Shown here piece after piece: positions 1 through 9,487 of a DNA stretch of 31,802 bases. Below the pieces are notes generated by a model, which saw nothing but the letters and a program-made list of their open reading frames with translations, searched no databases and was not told where the DNA came from. The first letter of the stretch is position 1; every line of letters begins with the position of its first letter. Origin of the DNA: Darksidea phi (lineage: Eukaryota; Ascomycota; Dothideomycetes; Pleosporales; Lentitheciaceae). The translations under genes were made by a program, and so were the position numbers. Location: assembly GCA_030770425.1 (NCBI GenBank), contig JASJFT010000341.1:1-31802 (forward strand). Direction: 5' to 3'.

Positions 1-75
1 ATAGGTAACGCGTCGCGAAAAGTTGATGAGGGTGGCCACTCGCTTAGAATGGCCACTCGCTACGTAAACACGTTA
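1..75. mobile_element. Right end of a TA-flanked transposon, truncated by window start
   Basis: Two direct copies of a short motif (GGCCACTCGCTTA and GGCCACTCGCTAC) are followed by AACACGT and the dinucleotide TA at 74-75. The reverse complement reads TA, ACGTGTT, then iterons containing AGCGAGTGGCC. The same TA|ACGTGTT terminus occurs at 237-245, 6418-6426, 5999-6007 and 8855-8863, so this is read as the right terminus of an element whose body lies outside the window. A TA target-site duplication would fit a Tc1/mariner-like element, but no transposase is visible. Confidence 0.5.
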
Positions 76-238
76 TAGGGTAATAACTTTTAATTATTAC
101 TTTATTTGGACCCCTATAATCAACATATGATTAAAGTATACTCTTAGCTTCAGGTATAAATAGTATTGAGGCTTTTATTACAGGCTTAAAATCACCCAAT
201 CTTTCGTAAACGAGAATTGGAAAGCGGAGCGAGTTATA

Positions 239-460
239 ACGTGTTTTATCACTCAGCGGCCCGAATTACTCAGCGGCCCGAATTACTCAGCGGCCCGAAT
301 TACTCAGCGGCCCGAATTACTCAGCGGCCCGAATTACTCGGCGGCCCGAATCACTCAGCAGCCTACCCAAAAAACTACCAAAAATCGTAAAAATAAACCC
401 CTATAATTTTAATAATACCTGAATAATAAATTCTAAAACTTTATATTTAGGCTTTTGCAG
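239..460. repeat. Left terminal repeat of a transposon, RIP-mutated
   Basis: The terminus TA|ACGTGTT at 237-245 is followed by a 17-bp tandem array and then an A-rich stretch at about 361-455. That stretch aligns base for base with the terminal repeat of the MITE-like element at 6040-6150, but many C positions are T here (for example AAAAATCGTAAAAATAAACC against AAAAATCGCAAAAACCGACC). This is the pattern expected from repeat-induced point mutation. An inverted partner terminus with the same GCGGCCCGAAT iterons lies at 8820-8861. Confidence 0.6.
251..359. repeat. 17-bp tandem array, about six copies, subterminal
   Basis: The unit ACTCAGCGGCCCGAATT recurs at 251, 268, 285, 302, 319 and 336, with a degenerate seventh start at 353. 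Copies 1-5 are identical and copy 6 differs slightly (ACTCGGC). The array sits directly inside the terminal motif at 239, where subterminal transposase-binding iterons are found in many DNA transposons. Confidence 0.9.
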
Positions 461-1064
461 CTATTTTATAACTACTATTATCTTCTACTAGTCGTAGTCG
501 TTAGTTACTTAAGGGTTCTTCGGCGAGCGGCTATAACGCTATAGCTCTAGTTCTAGTTTATCTAGACTAGGCCGATATCGTCTACGTTCTTAGTACTTAT
601 TACGTCTCCAGTATCTTCGCGCTCGGCTTTCTTATACGCGCTCTAAGGGGTACCGGCGGCGGAGTTAATAGGATATAGTCAGGGGTTAAGGTCGCCATCG
701 GGGCCCGGTACGATATTTGGAAGGCCGTATAGGCCGCCTTGTAGCGGGAACTAGTTAAGTGAGTGACCGCGGTTCGATTAATAGAATGTCCGAAATGAAT
801 ATCCTCCTTTTTAACAATTTAAAAGTTCGTACAGCGCATCGCCTTCCTTTCGCCACCTCACAACTCTATAGCCGGAGCGGGTCGGTCATCCTCCCTGTAG
901 GTAGTGGCAACATAAATGTTGGGTCATGCTTACTCCTCTTTTAATACGGCTATATACTACACGTAAGCATATACGTAGAACTAAAGGGCTAGTTATATGT
1001 CTTAGGTTACCCTCCCGCAATGGTCTTCATCTTACTCGAATATTATTGCCCCTGAGCCCTTTAC
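461..1064. other. Gene-free, TA-rich decayed repeat DNA
   Basis: No credible coding region is seen. The sequence is TpA-rich with many TAT/CTA words, consistent with RIP decay of repeats. Positions 837-945 match, in inverted orientation, the block at 6478-6571. Confidence 0.55.
837..945 (+). repeat. Inverted repeat flanking the NLR gene (left copy)
   Basis: This block shares ordered identical stretches with the reverse complement of 6478-6571: ATCGCCTTCC, GGAGCGGGTCG, CATCCTCCCT, TGGCAAC and GTCATGCTTA. The two copies face each other across the NLR gene. They appear to be remnants of the same dispersed element; the family is not identified. Confidence 0.6.
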
Positions 1065-4000
1065 CTACAGGTTCCAAACATTCTTGTCTTCAAGAATCTC
1101 AATTATTTTTGTTTGTCCATAGATATGTGCAATCATAAGCGGAGACCTGCCATCCTTGTCCTCATAGTTCTGTTCAGCACCATGATTAAGAAGCAACTTA
1201 ACCACTTCGACGTGACCTCCAGCGGCAGACCAGAAGAGCGGCGTGCGTTTGCTAACACTTGTTGCATTCACATCCACAGCGTTTGTCTCTAGAAGGACCC
1301 GGACGGTGTCTTTATGTCCGCGAGCGGCTGCATGCCATAAAGGAGTTGCACCTTTACTGTCTTGCTTATCCGGAGGAACACCTTCTTGAGTGAGTTCCAG
1401 AACAGCTTTTACATTTCCTTCCTTTGCAGCAGCGCAAAGACGTGCAATATCGACCCATTCCTTTGCTACGATATTAGCCTTGGCCCACTGGTCAAAAAGA
1501 CGAAGAGTATTTTCTTGACCACTAGTGGCCGCTGACTGAATTACTGCATCGGTGATGTCGATAGATGTTATTTGGTGCAGATATTCGATGACTCGTCCAC
1601 CATCCTGGTTCCCTGCAGCTGCGGCCACCACCTCCTGCGTGATCTGGATGTCGCCTCCACGCCGGTTGAGAAGCAGTGCCATGACTTCCTTGCCATTGTA
1701 ATCGTTCCCTGCGGCTGCGACCACCACCTCCTGCGTGATCTGGACGTCGCCTCCACGCCGGTCGAGAAGCAGTGCCATGACTTCCTTGCCGTTGCGGTAG
1801 TTCCCTGCAGCTGCGGCAACCACATCTTGCGTGATCTGGACCTCGTCTCCACGCCGGTCGAGAAGGAGCGTCATGACTTCCTTGCCATCCAACCAGTTTC
1901 CTGCAGCTGCAACCACTATCTCCTGCGTAATCTGGATGTTGGTCCCTTGCTGGTTCAGAAGGAGTGCTATGGTTTCTTTGCGGCCGTTGTGTGCAGCTGC
2001 GACCCCCACCTCTTGCGTGATCTGGACCTCGTCACCGCGCCGGTCGAGTAGGAGTGTTATAATGTCCTTGCCATTGCTATAGTTCCTTGCAGCTGCAACC
2101 ACTACCTCCTGCGTGATCTGGACGTCGCCTCCACGCCGCTCGAGAAGCAGTGCCATGACTTCCTTGCCGTTGCGGTAGTTCCCTGCAGCTGCGGCAACCA
2201 CCTCTTGCGTGATCTGGACCTCGTCTCCACGCCGGTCGAGAAGGAGCGTCATGACTTCCTTGCCATCCAACCAGTTCCCTGCAGCCGCGACTACTACCTC
2301 CAGTGTGATCTGGACGTCGCCTCCACGCCGGTCGAGAAGCAGTGCCATAACTTCCTTGCCGTTATCGTTCCCTGCAGCCGCGACTACCACCTCCTGTGTG
2401 ATCTGGACGTCACCTCCATGCCGGTCGAGAAGGAGTGCTATAACTTCCTTATCGAAGCTCTGAGCAATACGTACTACTATCTCTTGCGTAATCTGGACGT
2501 TGTGTCCACGCTGGTTGAGAAGTAGTACCATAATTTCCTTGCCGTTATCGTAGTTCCTTGCAGCTGCGGCTACTACCTCCTGCGTGATCTTGACGTCGCC
2601 TCCACGCCGGTCGAGAAGCAATGCTATGACTTCCTTACCGTTGTTATTCCCTGCAGCTGCGACCACCACCTCCTGCGTGATCTTGACATCGTCTCCACAC
2701 CGGTCGAGAAGGAGTGCTATGACTTCCTTGCCGTTGTTGTTCCCTGTAGCTGCAACAACCACCTTCGGCGTGATTTTTATATGATGCTGATCCAGTGTCA
2801 ATAGTTTTGCTAGACTTGTACAACTTCCGTTCCTTGTTGCGATGTGTAGAGGGCTCCGGCCGTTCTGGTTCACACGATCTATCGCTTCAGCTGAGTCTTT
2901 ACTTTCAATCTCTATAAATTCCCCGAAATCGAAAGCGCACGAAACGAATAAGCCAATAGACAACTCCGAGCCATCAGTCGGGAAGGTGTCTTTCAGTGGC
3001 ATGCTCTCATCCCAGTATTCATAGCCTGCTAAATGCTTACGTACCCGGTTGTTCCATAGGGCAATAGCGGAGCCTGCGCCGGGAAGACCTATCAATACGT
3101 GTTGCAACATCTTTTTCAATCTCCCGGAGCGTCTTCTCTCTTTCGCTGACTTGCAATGCTCAGGCCAGTAGATATCTGCATATGTGCACAGTTGTTCCAA
3201 GGTGGCCGGTGAAGCATTTAGACGCCAGCCCAGTGCGAACAGCAATTTCTTGGTCGCAATATTGGAGCTAGCGGACAACATAGTCCAGAGACAGACCTCT
3301 GCTGCTAGAGCGTTTGTCGTTGAACTGCCATATTCAGGCCTCCGCTCCAAATACTCCCGGACGGACAGATGTGCAAAGCGAAACGTGTCCAGCTGCGGAT
3401 CATAGACAACGAAATTGTTGCAAATCTTTAGCACGAGGTCCTTCGACGCCACCTTTACGCTATGATCTGATTCAGGATCGATTGAAATTGCGCACAGGAA
3501 TTCTTCAGTCGTTAGCGTCCTCTGAGCACACAACAGCCAGTGAAGGGCATTCTTGAAAACTGCTGCTTGGATTTGACCCGGCTTCGTGGAAAGTAACTCG
3601 TAAAGCTCGTCATAGAGAGTATTCAGGTCAGGTGGAAGTCGACCGAGGTTGCTCTTGATATCATCATCCAGCTCAAACGAGCAAAGGTACTGTAGCTGCA
3701 TGCTTGCCCAACGAAACCTGCAGATAAGGTCAGCACGATCAAATTGATTGTCGTCCCAAACGTACATCCCAGCAGCACCCCTGATCACCTTGTCTACAAT
3801 GAGCTTCTTCATCTCTGTCTCGGAGTTACTATACTGTAACAGCCTTCCATCTTGAACAAGTTGCTCTGCTTGGTCGGTTACGAACCGCGCGATATCATCA
3901 CCGTTTCTCCGGGAGTCAATCTCGAGGTTCGGATAGTGTCGCAAACGCAAGACGATATCTTGGTCGTTTCGACTCGATACGAATATCTTGACGAGGCTGG

Positions 4001-5642
4001 ACGAGTTTTGGAGGATCTTCTCCAGAGCTTTGAGCAACTCGTGTCGCTTCTGGGGGTTGCATTCATCTATGGCATCGATCACGATGGTTGTCAGGGGATA
4101 CTGCGCGATAAGCTGTAGAACAAGGTTGAGGCTTTCGTCCATCTGGAGCGAGCCAGATGCAAACCCTTCTGCTTCCTTCTCTTTGAAGAGGTTGACGGTA
4201 GGTCTCAGTAAGGGCTTTCCAGGCTCAAGGCACGACAACTGCCTTGCAAGACTGGCAAGTATTGCTTGCGGGTCAGAACGCGCAGGCTCTGCTGGGTTTC
4301 GCGAGCAGTAAAAGAAGACCGGCTGTGGGCTATCGCCGACTTTGTAACGCGCCACAGCGTCCTCTATCACCACCGAGCTGAACATCTTAGTGATTGTTGA
4401 ATGGAAATAGATATACAACAAACTTACATGAGCTTGCTCTTGCCAGATCCGGGAATGCCATGGAGCCATAGGATGGAGGATGCGCTGTCATCTTTCCATT
4501 TCTTGAAGACAGGATCAGATAGAAGCCATCGTCCTGTTCCTGTCAGAACATCCTGTATAGTCTGCTTGTGGTGCTGTATATACGGCTCTGGTGAGAGCCA
4601 TTGAACAATTTTCGTACGCGTGGACGCTCCAGGCGGTCAGTAGTTGCGCATTAGCTTGGTGGTCTCGTTACCTTGGAGATCATCGTGGATGTTCTTTAGG
4701 CCGTCATTCATTCTCCGCAACGGTTCATCGATGCGGGCTAGAAGTTCTACCAACTTCGCATAGTTCTTAATGTTGTCTGCAAAAGAGATTAATGCTACCA
4801 GAATATCAACAAGTGTTGATACGGACCCATTCTATCTGCTAAAGCCATGTATCGATCTACGTCCTTCTCTGCCACCTGGATCTCGTTCAGACCCGAACCA
4901 AGATCCGACTCGGTGAGGAATGCGCTTTTTATTGTGCGCTCTGACCAACAGTTAGTTATCATTCGTTTTGTAGGAAACATATGCATACCTATAATTCCTT
5001 GTTCAAGGTATTGCCTTGTCTTGGACAAAAAGCTTAAAGTACGTGCATATAGTTTCACCACAGCCACTTCCAGCTCTTTCACTGCCTTGGATGTGCCGTG
5101 GAGATACAATTCTTCGATAAGAGCAAAGCGACAAATCAACTCGGCTATCCGTGCCAGCTCTTCTACTACGGACGCGTATTTACTGATATCATTGACTGCA
5201 ATCTGCAGATAGGTCAGCAGCTTCCTTCCTAGGTCGCACAGTACTACTTACTTGGAAGAGAAAACGAATCCCTGCCCAAGGAAGGGAAGCATGTGCCGGA
5301 TCATACTGAACGACAATGTCGCCCACCTGCTTGAACGTATCAATCCACCGAACGACCTTTTCGAGCACGTCTCTAATTATGACAACCTCTCCGTTCTTGC
5401 GAATGTGTTTCCACCTAGACTCCACAGATTTCTGCCTCGACTTCTCGGCGGTAGCGTGTAGTTCGGCGAGGATATTAAGCTTGTCGGGGCGGTTGAAATT
5501 TATGTTTTGCTTGTCGCTATCGGAGAGGTCTGCTGCTGCGCAAGCCCAGAGATCGTTACTAACGCCAGGAGAAGGATTAGCAGACACTCTGAAGCATCTT
5601 GAACCAGCGACCTCACATTCGTGGCACAGTAGGTTGAGCCAT
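1065..5642 (-). CDS. NLR protein: NACHT_N - NACHT NTPase - repeat array - ankyrin repeats
   Basis: Seven exons fit the signals and frame: complement(1065..4377, 4428..4626, 4672..4776, 4827..4940, 4989..5202, 5252..5558, 5617..5642), giving 1425 aa and no internal stop. The start ATG at 5642 (MAQPTVPR) opens a 26-nt first exon joined over a 58-bp intron to INDLWACAAADL. Residues ~10-250 resemble the fungal NACHT_N domain found before NWD/NACHT modules. Walker A (GIPGSGKS) lies at about residues 311-318, Walker B (IDAIDE) at 422-427, followed by a VSSRNDQD sensor-like segment and the FAHLSVREYLE winged-helix segment. One ankyrin-like unit, 13-14 diverged ~31-residue units (~850-1260) and three canonical ankyrin units (DSKGATPLWHAAARGH onward) end the protein. 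Such NLRs are implicated in fungal non-self recognition and regulated cell death; that role is inferred here. No prion-like or enzymatic N-terminal effector is visible. It looks intact although embedded in transposon debris. Confidence 0.9.
1565..2795 (-). repeat. Coding tandem repeat array (~93 bp units) in the NLR
   Basis: About 13 units with consensus VQITQEVVVAAAGN-xxNGKEVMALLLDRRGGD run head to tail. Variation is concentrated in the two to four residues between AGN and GKE (WLD, YRN, YSN, DYN, N, D) and after RRG (GD or DE). The DNA is also nearly identical between many units. The block at about 1732-1905 matches 2110-2283 almost perfectly, offset by 378 bp, or four units, indicating a recent multi-unit duplication or gene conversion. 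Fungal NLR repeats with high internal identity are known to evolve by unit shuffling. Confidence 0.85.
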
Positions 5643-6000
5643 TATTAAAGCAGCCGATATGGATGGTAAAGCGCAAAGATCTGAAGGTGTGTTTTCTGCG
5701 GTATATAGAGCAGAATGATGAACGAGGCTGATGGCACAGAAGGGCGTTTCCTGGCGTACGAAGTGTGGGGAAGGGATTCGTGGACAAGTCACCGGGAGAA
5801 GAGACAAGATATAACAGTTAAAGGCGATTTGAGAGGCCAAAAATGGGTGGCCTGGCGTACGAAGAGTGGCATAACGAGGAATTCGATTGAAATTGCGCAA
5901 GGTGGCTATTAGGCTGAGCAGCTGAGCAGCTGCAGTGTTAGATGGCTGTACACCCAAGCTGCGGCCCACGCGGCTTCGCATCTGCCAGCGAGGCAGCTTA
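5643..6000. other. NLR upstream region
   Basis: No gene is seen. This is the presumed promoter and 5' leader of the NLR gene. It contains a direct repeat CTGGCGTACGAAG at 5751 and 5852 (101 bp apart) and a short GAGCAGCT palindromic run near 5915-5932. It ends at the left terminus of the MITE-like element. Confidence 0.5.
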
Positions 6001-6424
6001 ACGTGTTCCACCAGTAAGCTGGCCACACCAGTAAGCTGGCCAGCCAAAAAACCACCAAAAATCGCAAAAACCGACCCCTGCAAATTCAACAACGCGCGCA
6101 TAATAAAACTTACAAATCGAAGAGTAGCCTTTTCTACTTATTTTAAGGCTCCAGGGTAAGTAAATAGGTACTTTATTTGGTAGATCTCGAGATCTAGTGA
6201 TTTGGGGGCCAAAAATTGCTAAAATCTCAATATCTCGATACTGTAAAGGCGTATTAGGGTAAAATCCGAGCAAGAACCTTTAAATAAGTAGAAAAGGCTA
6301 CTCTCTGATTTGTAAGTTTTATTATGCGCGCGTTGTTGAATTTGCAGGGGTCGGTTTTTGCGATTTTTGGTGGTTTTTTGGCTGGCCAGCTTACTGTCCT
6401 AGCCAGCTTACTGATCTAACACGT
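6001..6424. mobile_element. Complete MITE-like element, ~424 bp, TA flanks
   Basis: Long imperfect terminal inverted repeats of roughly 140 bp pair 6001-6150 with 6284-6424. They begin ACGTGTT and end AACACGT, with TA on both sides (5999-6000 and 6425-6426). Each carries two copies of a CAGTAAGCTGGCC iteron, then a shared core running from CCAAAAAACCACC through CGCGCATAATAAAACTTAC. No coding capacity is present, so it would need a transposase in trans. The good match between arms suggests recent insertion or escape from RIP. It lies about 360 bp upstream of the NLR start codon. Confidence 0.85.
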
Positions 6425-6477
6425 TACCGGTGACGGATTATGTAAGCGGTACTTTGTCAGAGAACAATCGTAGTGAA

Positions 6478-6571
6478 AGGATAATAAGCATGACGCAGCA
6501 TTAAAGTTGCCACCTCTAGTAGGGAGGATGGACGACCCGCTCCGACCATACCCTTGCGCGGAAGGCGATGG
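6478..6571 (-). repeat. Inverted repeat flanking the NLR gene (right copy)
   Basis: The reverse complement matches 837-945 in ordered blocks (GGAGCGGGTCG, CATCCTCCCT, TGGCAAC, GTCATGCTTA). It sits immediately outside the MITE at 6001-6424. Confidence 0.6.
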
Positions 6572-7282
6572 TATGCTGATGAGAAGAGGACGGAACGCAG
6601 CCAGAAAGTCTGACCGGCGCACTTTCTTAACGGAATTGCATCGAAGAATAAGTGGCTGGCAGCCATGCATGCCACCCCGCTGCGCTATCATTTTCCGTCT
6701 ATCCCAAGCTCTGTTATCTAATGAGGTCCACGCCACGTTGATCGGTCAATGCGGCAGACCATCACGCCATGCGAGTGTTGCACAATGACGCACTTGCGGT
6801 ACCGTATCTACCAATAGATTTATGGGCGACCTAGTATGGCCTACAACGGCTTAGCAATCATCATCTTTGGCTCCCATCATATCGTCAATACCTTGATAAT
6901 TTCAGTGGTACGGACGTAGAGAGGTCAGTAGGAGAAAGTGCATAACTTGCCGCAAGCTCCAAAGCAGTTGCCATGGCAAGGGAAATCTGAGCTTAAGTCT
7001 CAAAGTGGGGCATCACAATGACCTCACAAGGGCACCAGAACAAGGCCCACATAAGCCATAATTAGGTATGGCCAATAGTAACTCGTGTGGGGTCAAGCGG
7101 AGTTGGCTGTGCGACTGTTGCCTACACGTATGTCTGCTCTATCGGAACGCTAGAACACTAGCAGATATTGTAGGCCACGAATCAGCCAGTGTGTCCGCAT
7201 TCTCATTCCAGCTGAGAGGTCGCCAGGTCACTGAACTTCGATGGGCGGAACGGATGCTTCCCGAAATCTTCCAAGTGCGAAT
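6572..7282. other. Intergenic, nothing recognised
   Basis: No convincing coding region was found on either strand; short open frames lack plausible composition or context. It probably includes flanking DNA that came with the GTP cyclohydrolase copy downstream. Confidence 0.4.
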
Positions 7283-7905
7283 ATGGATGACAGCAACGAC
7301 CACGAGAGACATCAGACGGTACACGGAAGGATTGACGATGAAGAGTACAACGAGGGTGGTCCTACAAGGACACCATTGGCTACGAGCCGCGCACAGAGCC
7401 CCTACTCAGCACCCCACGATCGACTTTGATGGTTTGAGTTGGCCAAGTAGACAGATTTACTGGCGTAAGAGGCTAACTAATATATTCAAGGTCGAGGGAC
7501 ACTCAAGAGAAAGGAGGCAACCGAGAAGGAAAAGGAAGAACGCCTGGCCAAGCTGTCGAGCGCTGTAAGAACGATCCTGGAAAGCGTAGGCGAGGACCCT
7601 GATCGCGAGGGTTTGCTTGATACTCCAAAGCGCTACGCGAAGGCTATGCTCTTCTTTACAAAGGGCTACGAAGAGAACCCGCGCGCCATCGTGAACAACG
7701 CCGTGTTTCATGAAGACCACGATGAAATGGTAATCGTGAAAGACGTTGAGTTCTTTCTCTTTGCGAGCATCATTTCATGACATTCTCTGGGACGGTACGA
7801 TTAATGACCCTGTTCCCTGTCTATTACAGTCTAAAAACGCCAGATGCACATCGGATACATACCCAACCGCTTCTTCTTCTTCTTCTTCTTCTTCTTCTTC
7901 TTCAG
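7283..7905 (+). pseudogene. GCH1: GTP cyclohydrolase I, truncated and frameshifted copy
   Basis: The piece starts MDDSNDHERHQT at 7283 and shows fungal GCH1 landmarks: DFDGLSWPS (7422-7448), intron 7447-7490, then AVRTILESVGEDPDREGLLDTP and RYAKAMLFFTKGYEENPR to VIVKDVE (7748). The zinc/active-site CEHH segment (7762-7773) follows, then intron 7795-7843, then MHIGYIPNR (7844-7870). Two lesions break the frame: an indel near 7425-7430 before DFDGLSW, and one missing base between KDVEFF and SLCEHH (7751-7761). After MHIGYIPNR the homology stops in a TTC microsatellite, losing roughly the last 100 residues, including the third zinc-ligand cysteine. Normal GCH1 makes dihydroneopterin triphosphate for folate or pterin synthesis; this copy cannot. 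Splice sites survive, so it derives from genomic DNA rather than a retrocopy. A functional paralogue should exist elsewhere. Confidence 0.85.
7871..7903 (+). repeat. (TTC)11 microsatellite at pseudogene breakpoint
   Basis: Eleven perfect TTC units directly follow the last recognisable GCH1 codons (ending PNR). The repeat marks the point where homology to the enzyme ends, so it may be the rearrangement junction. Confidence 0.95.
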
Positions 7906-8365
7906 AGACCTATGATTCGCCACGAGAATCATTTTAGACATCTATTCCACCACATTCACACGTCCCGTGTTATCGAAAGGCGGCCTGGGTTTCCAACTCG
8001 CCGTTGCTATGCCGTAATGGGTTAGATGCCGGAAGCGGCAGCGAATCTGGAGCGGACGGCAGGTGCGTCCTGTTGGGCCTGGCCATAAGAAACTCACGTC
8101 TCGCACTCGAGCGAATGCAAGGCACTGCCTTTGCCGCCGCATGTGTTGGTGCCGTCAAAATGATAAGTAGGTGCAGACACGGAAACGACCTCGGCAGTAC
8201 TATACATAGTTGTCAAACATCACGGGTGCCGAGACGCGTCAGCACTGGGGCCGGGACTGTGTGTACATATATACGGTGTCGCACCGTCCTATTCGACTAA
8301 TTAACAAATCGAACAATTACTCACTTAACAATTTAGCCTCACACCACGGCGCTAAATGCTTACTT
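7904..8365. other. Gene-free, nothing recognised
   Basis: No continuation of GTP cyclohydrolase I could be found in any forward frame. Short open frames are unconvincing. The sequence becomes TA-rich after about 8260. Confidence 0.4.
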
Positions 8366-8625
8366 GGGTACGATTACCTAGAGCGTTGCATTACCCAGGA
8401 AATAGGGCTTAATATAGAGGTTCCTAAAAAGTGGATCTTTTCTATATCTTAGGTTAATCCACCTTGGAAACGTTATCCAGGTACGATTATCTAGACCTCT
8501 ATACCCAAGTTGTATTCCCTAGGTAATAGAGCTTAATATGGAGGTCCCTAAGAATAGGGTCTTTTCTATAGCCTAGTTACTCTACCTTAGAAACGTTACT
8601 TAGGTACGATTATCTAGGGCCTTAT
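8366..8625. repeat. Degenerate ~113-123 bp tandem repeat, about 2.2 copies
   Basis: The word GTACGATTA recurs at 8368, 8481 and 8604. Between these starts the order CTAG, AATA-GGCTTAATAT-GAGGT, CCTAA, GGTCTTTTCTATA, CTACCTT-GAAACGTTA is kept. Substitutions are mostly transitions, as expected of RIP. No coding content. Confidence 0.8.
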
Positions 8626-8819
8626 ACCCTAGTATTACGCCTACTTCTACCGGAGGACTCCCGGATCATCATCGGCCCGGCCACGGTTACGTGCCGGACC
8701 CTCTATAGTCCTGCGTCCTACCATTACGTCTCCTTAAGGATTCGTCTCATCTCCATCCGAATAAAACCCTTTTGCTGCCTCAGCGTTTCTGTACCTGCCT
8801 GCCTACACGTGCCTTACAG

Positions 8820-8861
8820 TGGGCCGCTGAGTGATTCGGGCCGCTAAGTAATAAAACACGT
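8820..8861. repeat. Right terminal repeat matching the left end at 239
   Basis: GGGCCGCTGAGTGATTCGGGCCGCTAAGTAATAAAACACGT read in reverse gives ACGTGTTTTATTACTTAGCGG-CCCGAATCACTCAGCGGCCC. The left end at 239 reads ACGTGTTTTATCACTCAGCGG-CCCGAATTACTCAGCGGCCC. TA lies outside both ends (237-238 and 8862-8863). The core present inside the left end at 361-455 is not seen inside this one. Confidence 0.7.
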
Positions 8862-8890
8862 TACGTAGGCCTAATACTAAGCCTAATACT

Positions 8891-8983
8891 AAGCTCGATA
8901 TCAACCAGCTACTTAGCTCGATATCAGCCAGCTACTTAGCTCGATATTAGCTAGCTATTAAGCTAGCTACTGAGCTCGATATT
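8891..8983. repeat. ~23-bp tandem repeat, about four copies
   Basis: The unit AGCTCGATATCAGCCAGCTACTT recurs with substitutions (TCAACC, TCAGCC, TTAGCT) and a 12-bp partial copy before a final AGCTCGATAT. It lies just outside the terminus at 8861 and may be subterminal DNA of a neighbouring element; no terminus was identified for it. Confidence 0.8.
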
Positions 8984-9487
8984 TCGGCGGGGTATGGCTA
9001 GAGAAGTATACACGTTCGTGCTTGGCCGCAGCCTATGGCCGTACTGTAGCTATGTAAAATGATTGGCTATCAGCCATTTAAATGTCATCTGGCCGAATAC
9101 AGTAATGCCGCTAACCTATCCCATTAGGTTCGCTAACCTCTTACAGAACTGACAGGGATATTCCACTTCAGCAGACCCGACTGTATATACTACGCTCGTA
9201 CCTCGCTCCGTAATAATGTGGTAGATTTCGTTCAATCACATATGAAGTGCAATGCGATTAGCTGCTAATCTAGTGCCGTTTATGAGCCTTTTTTGATCAA
9301 TTGTAGATTCCTGAAGTACTGCTTTAGGATCAGGGCGGCGCAAAGAAGAAGTATAAGAGGTTAGGGACGGACGATAAGAATAATGAAAAGAGCGTTAAGA
9401 GAATAGCACCTCAGAAGCAAGCATTAACACACTCCGTACTTGATCAGATCTCCCCTCAGCCAACTGTCCATTCCCCCCCAAGCACTA
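8984..9487. other. Gene-free, nothing recognised
   Basis: No coding region or structured RNA is recognisable. Base composition is moving from the TA-rich repeat block back towards the core genome. Confidence 0.4.

Noticed and set aside
1572..2784. Several plus-strand frames with repeated CSCGHHLLRDLDVASTPVEK or SPPRRSRRS units
   Set aside because: These are shadows of the repeated NLR coding array on the minus strand; the periodicity comes from the NLR repeats.
7830..7843. Third frameshift in the GTP cyclohydrolase copy after the second intron
   Set aside because: Using the acceptor at 7841-7843 instead of 7827-7829 joins SGT to MHIGYIPNR in frame, so no lesion is needed there.
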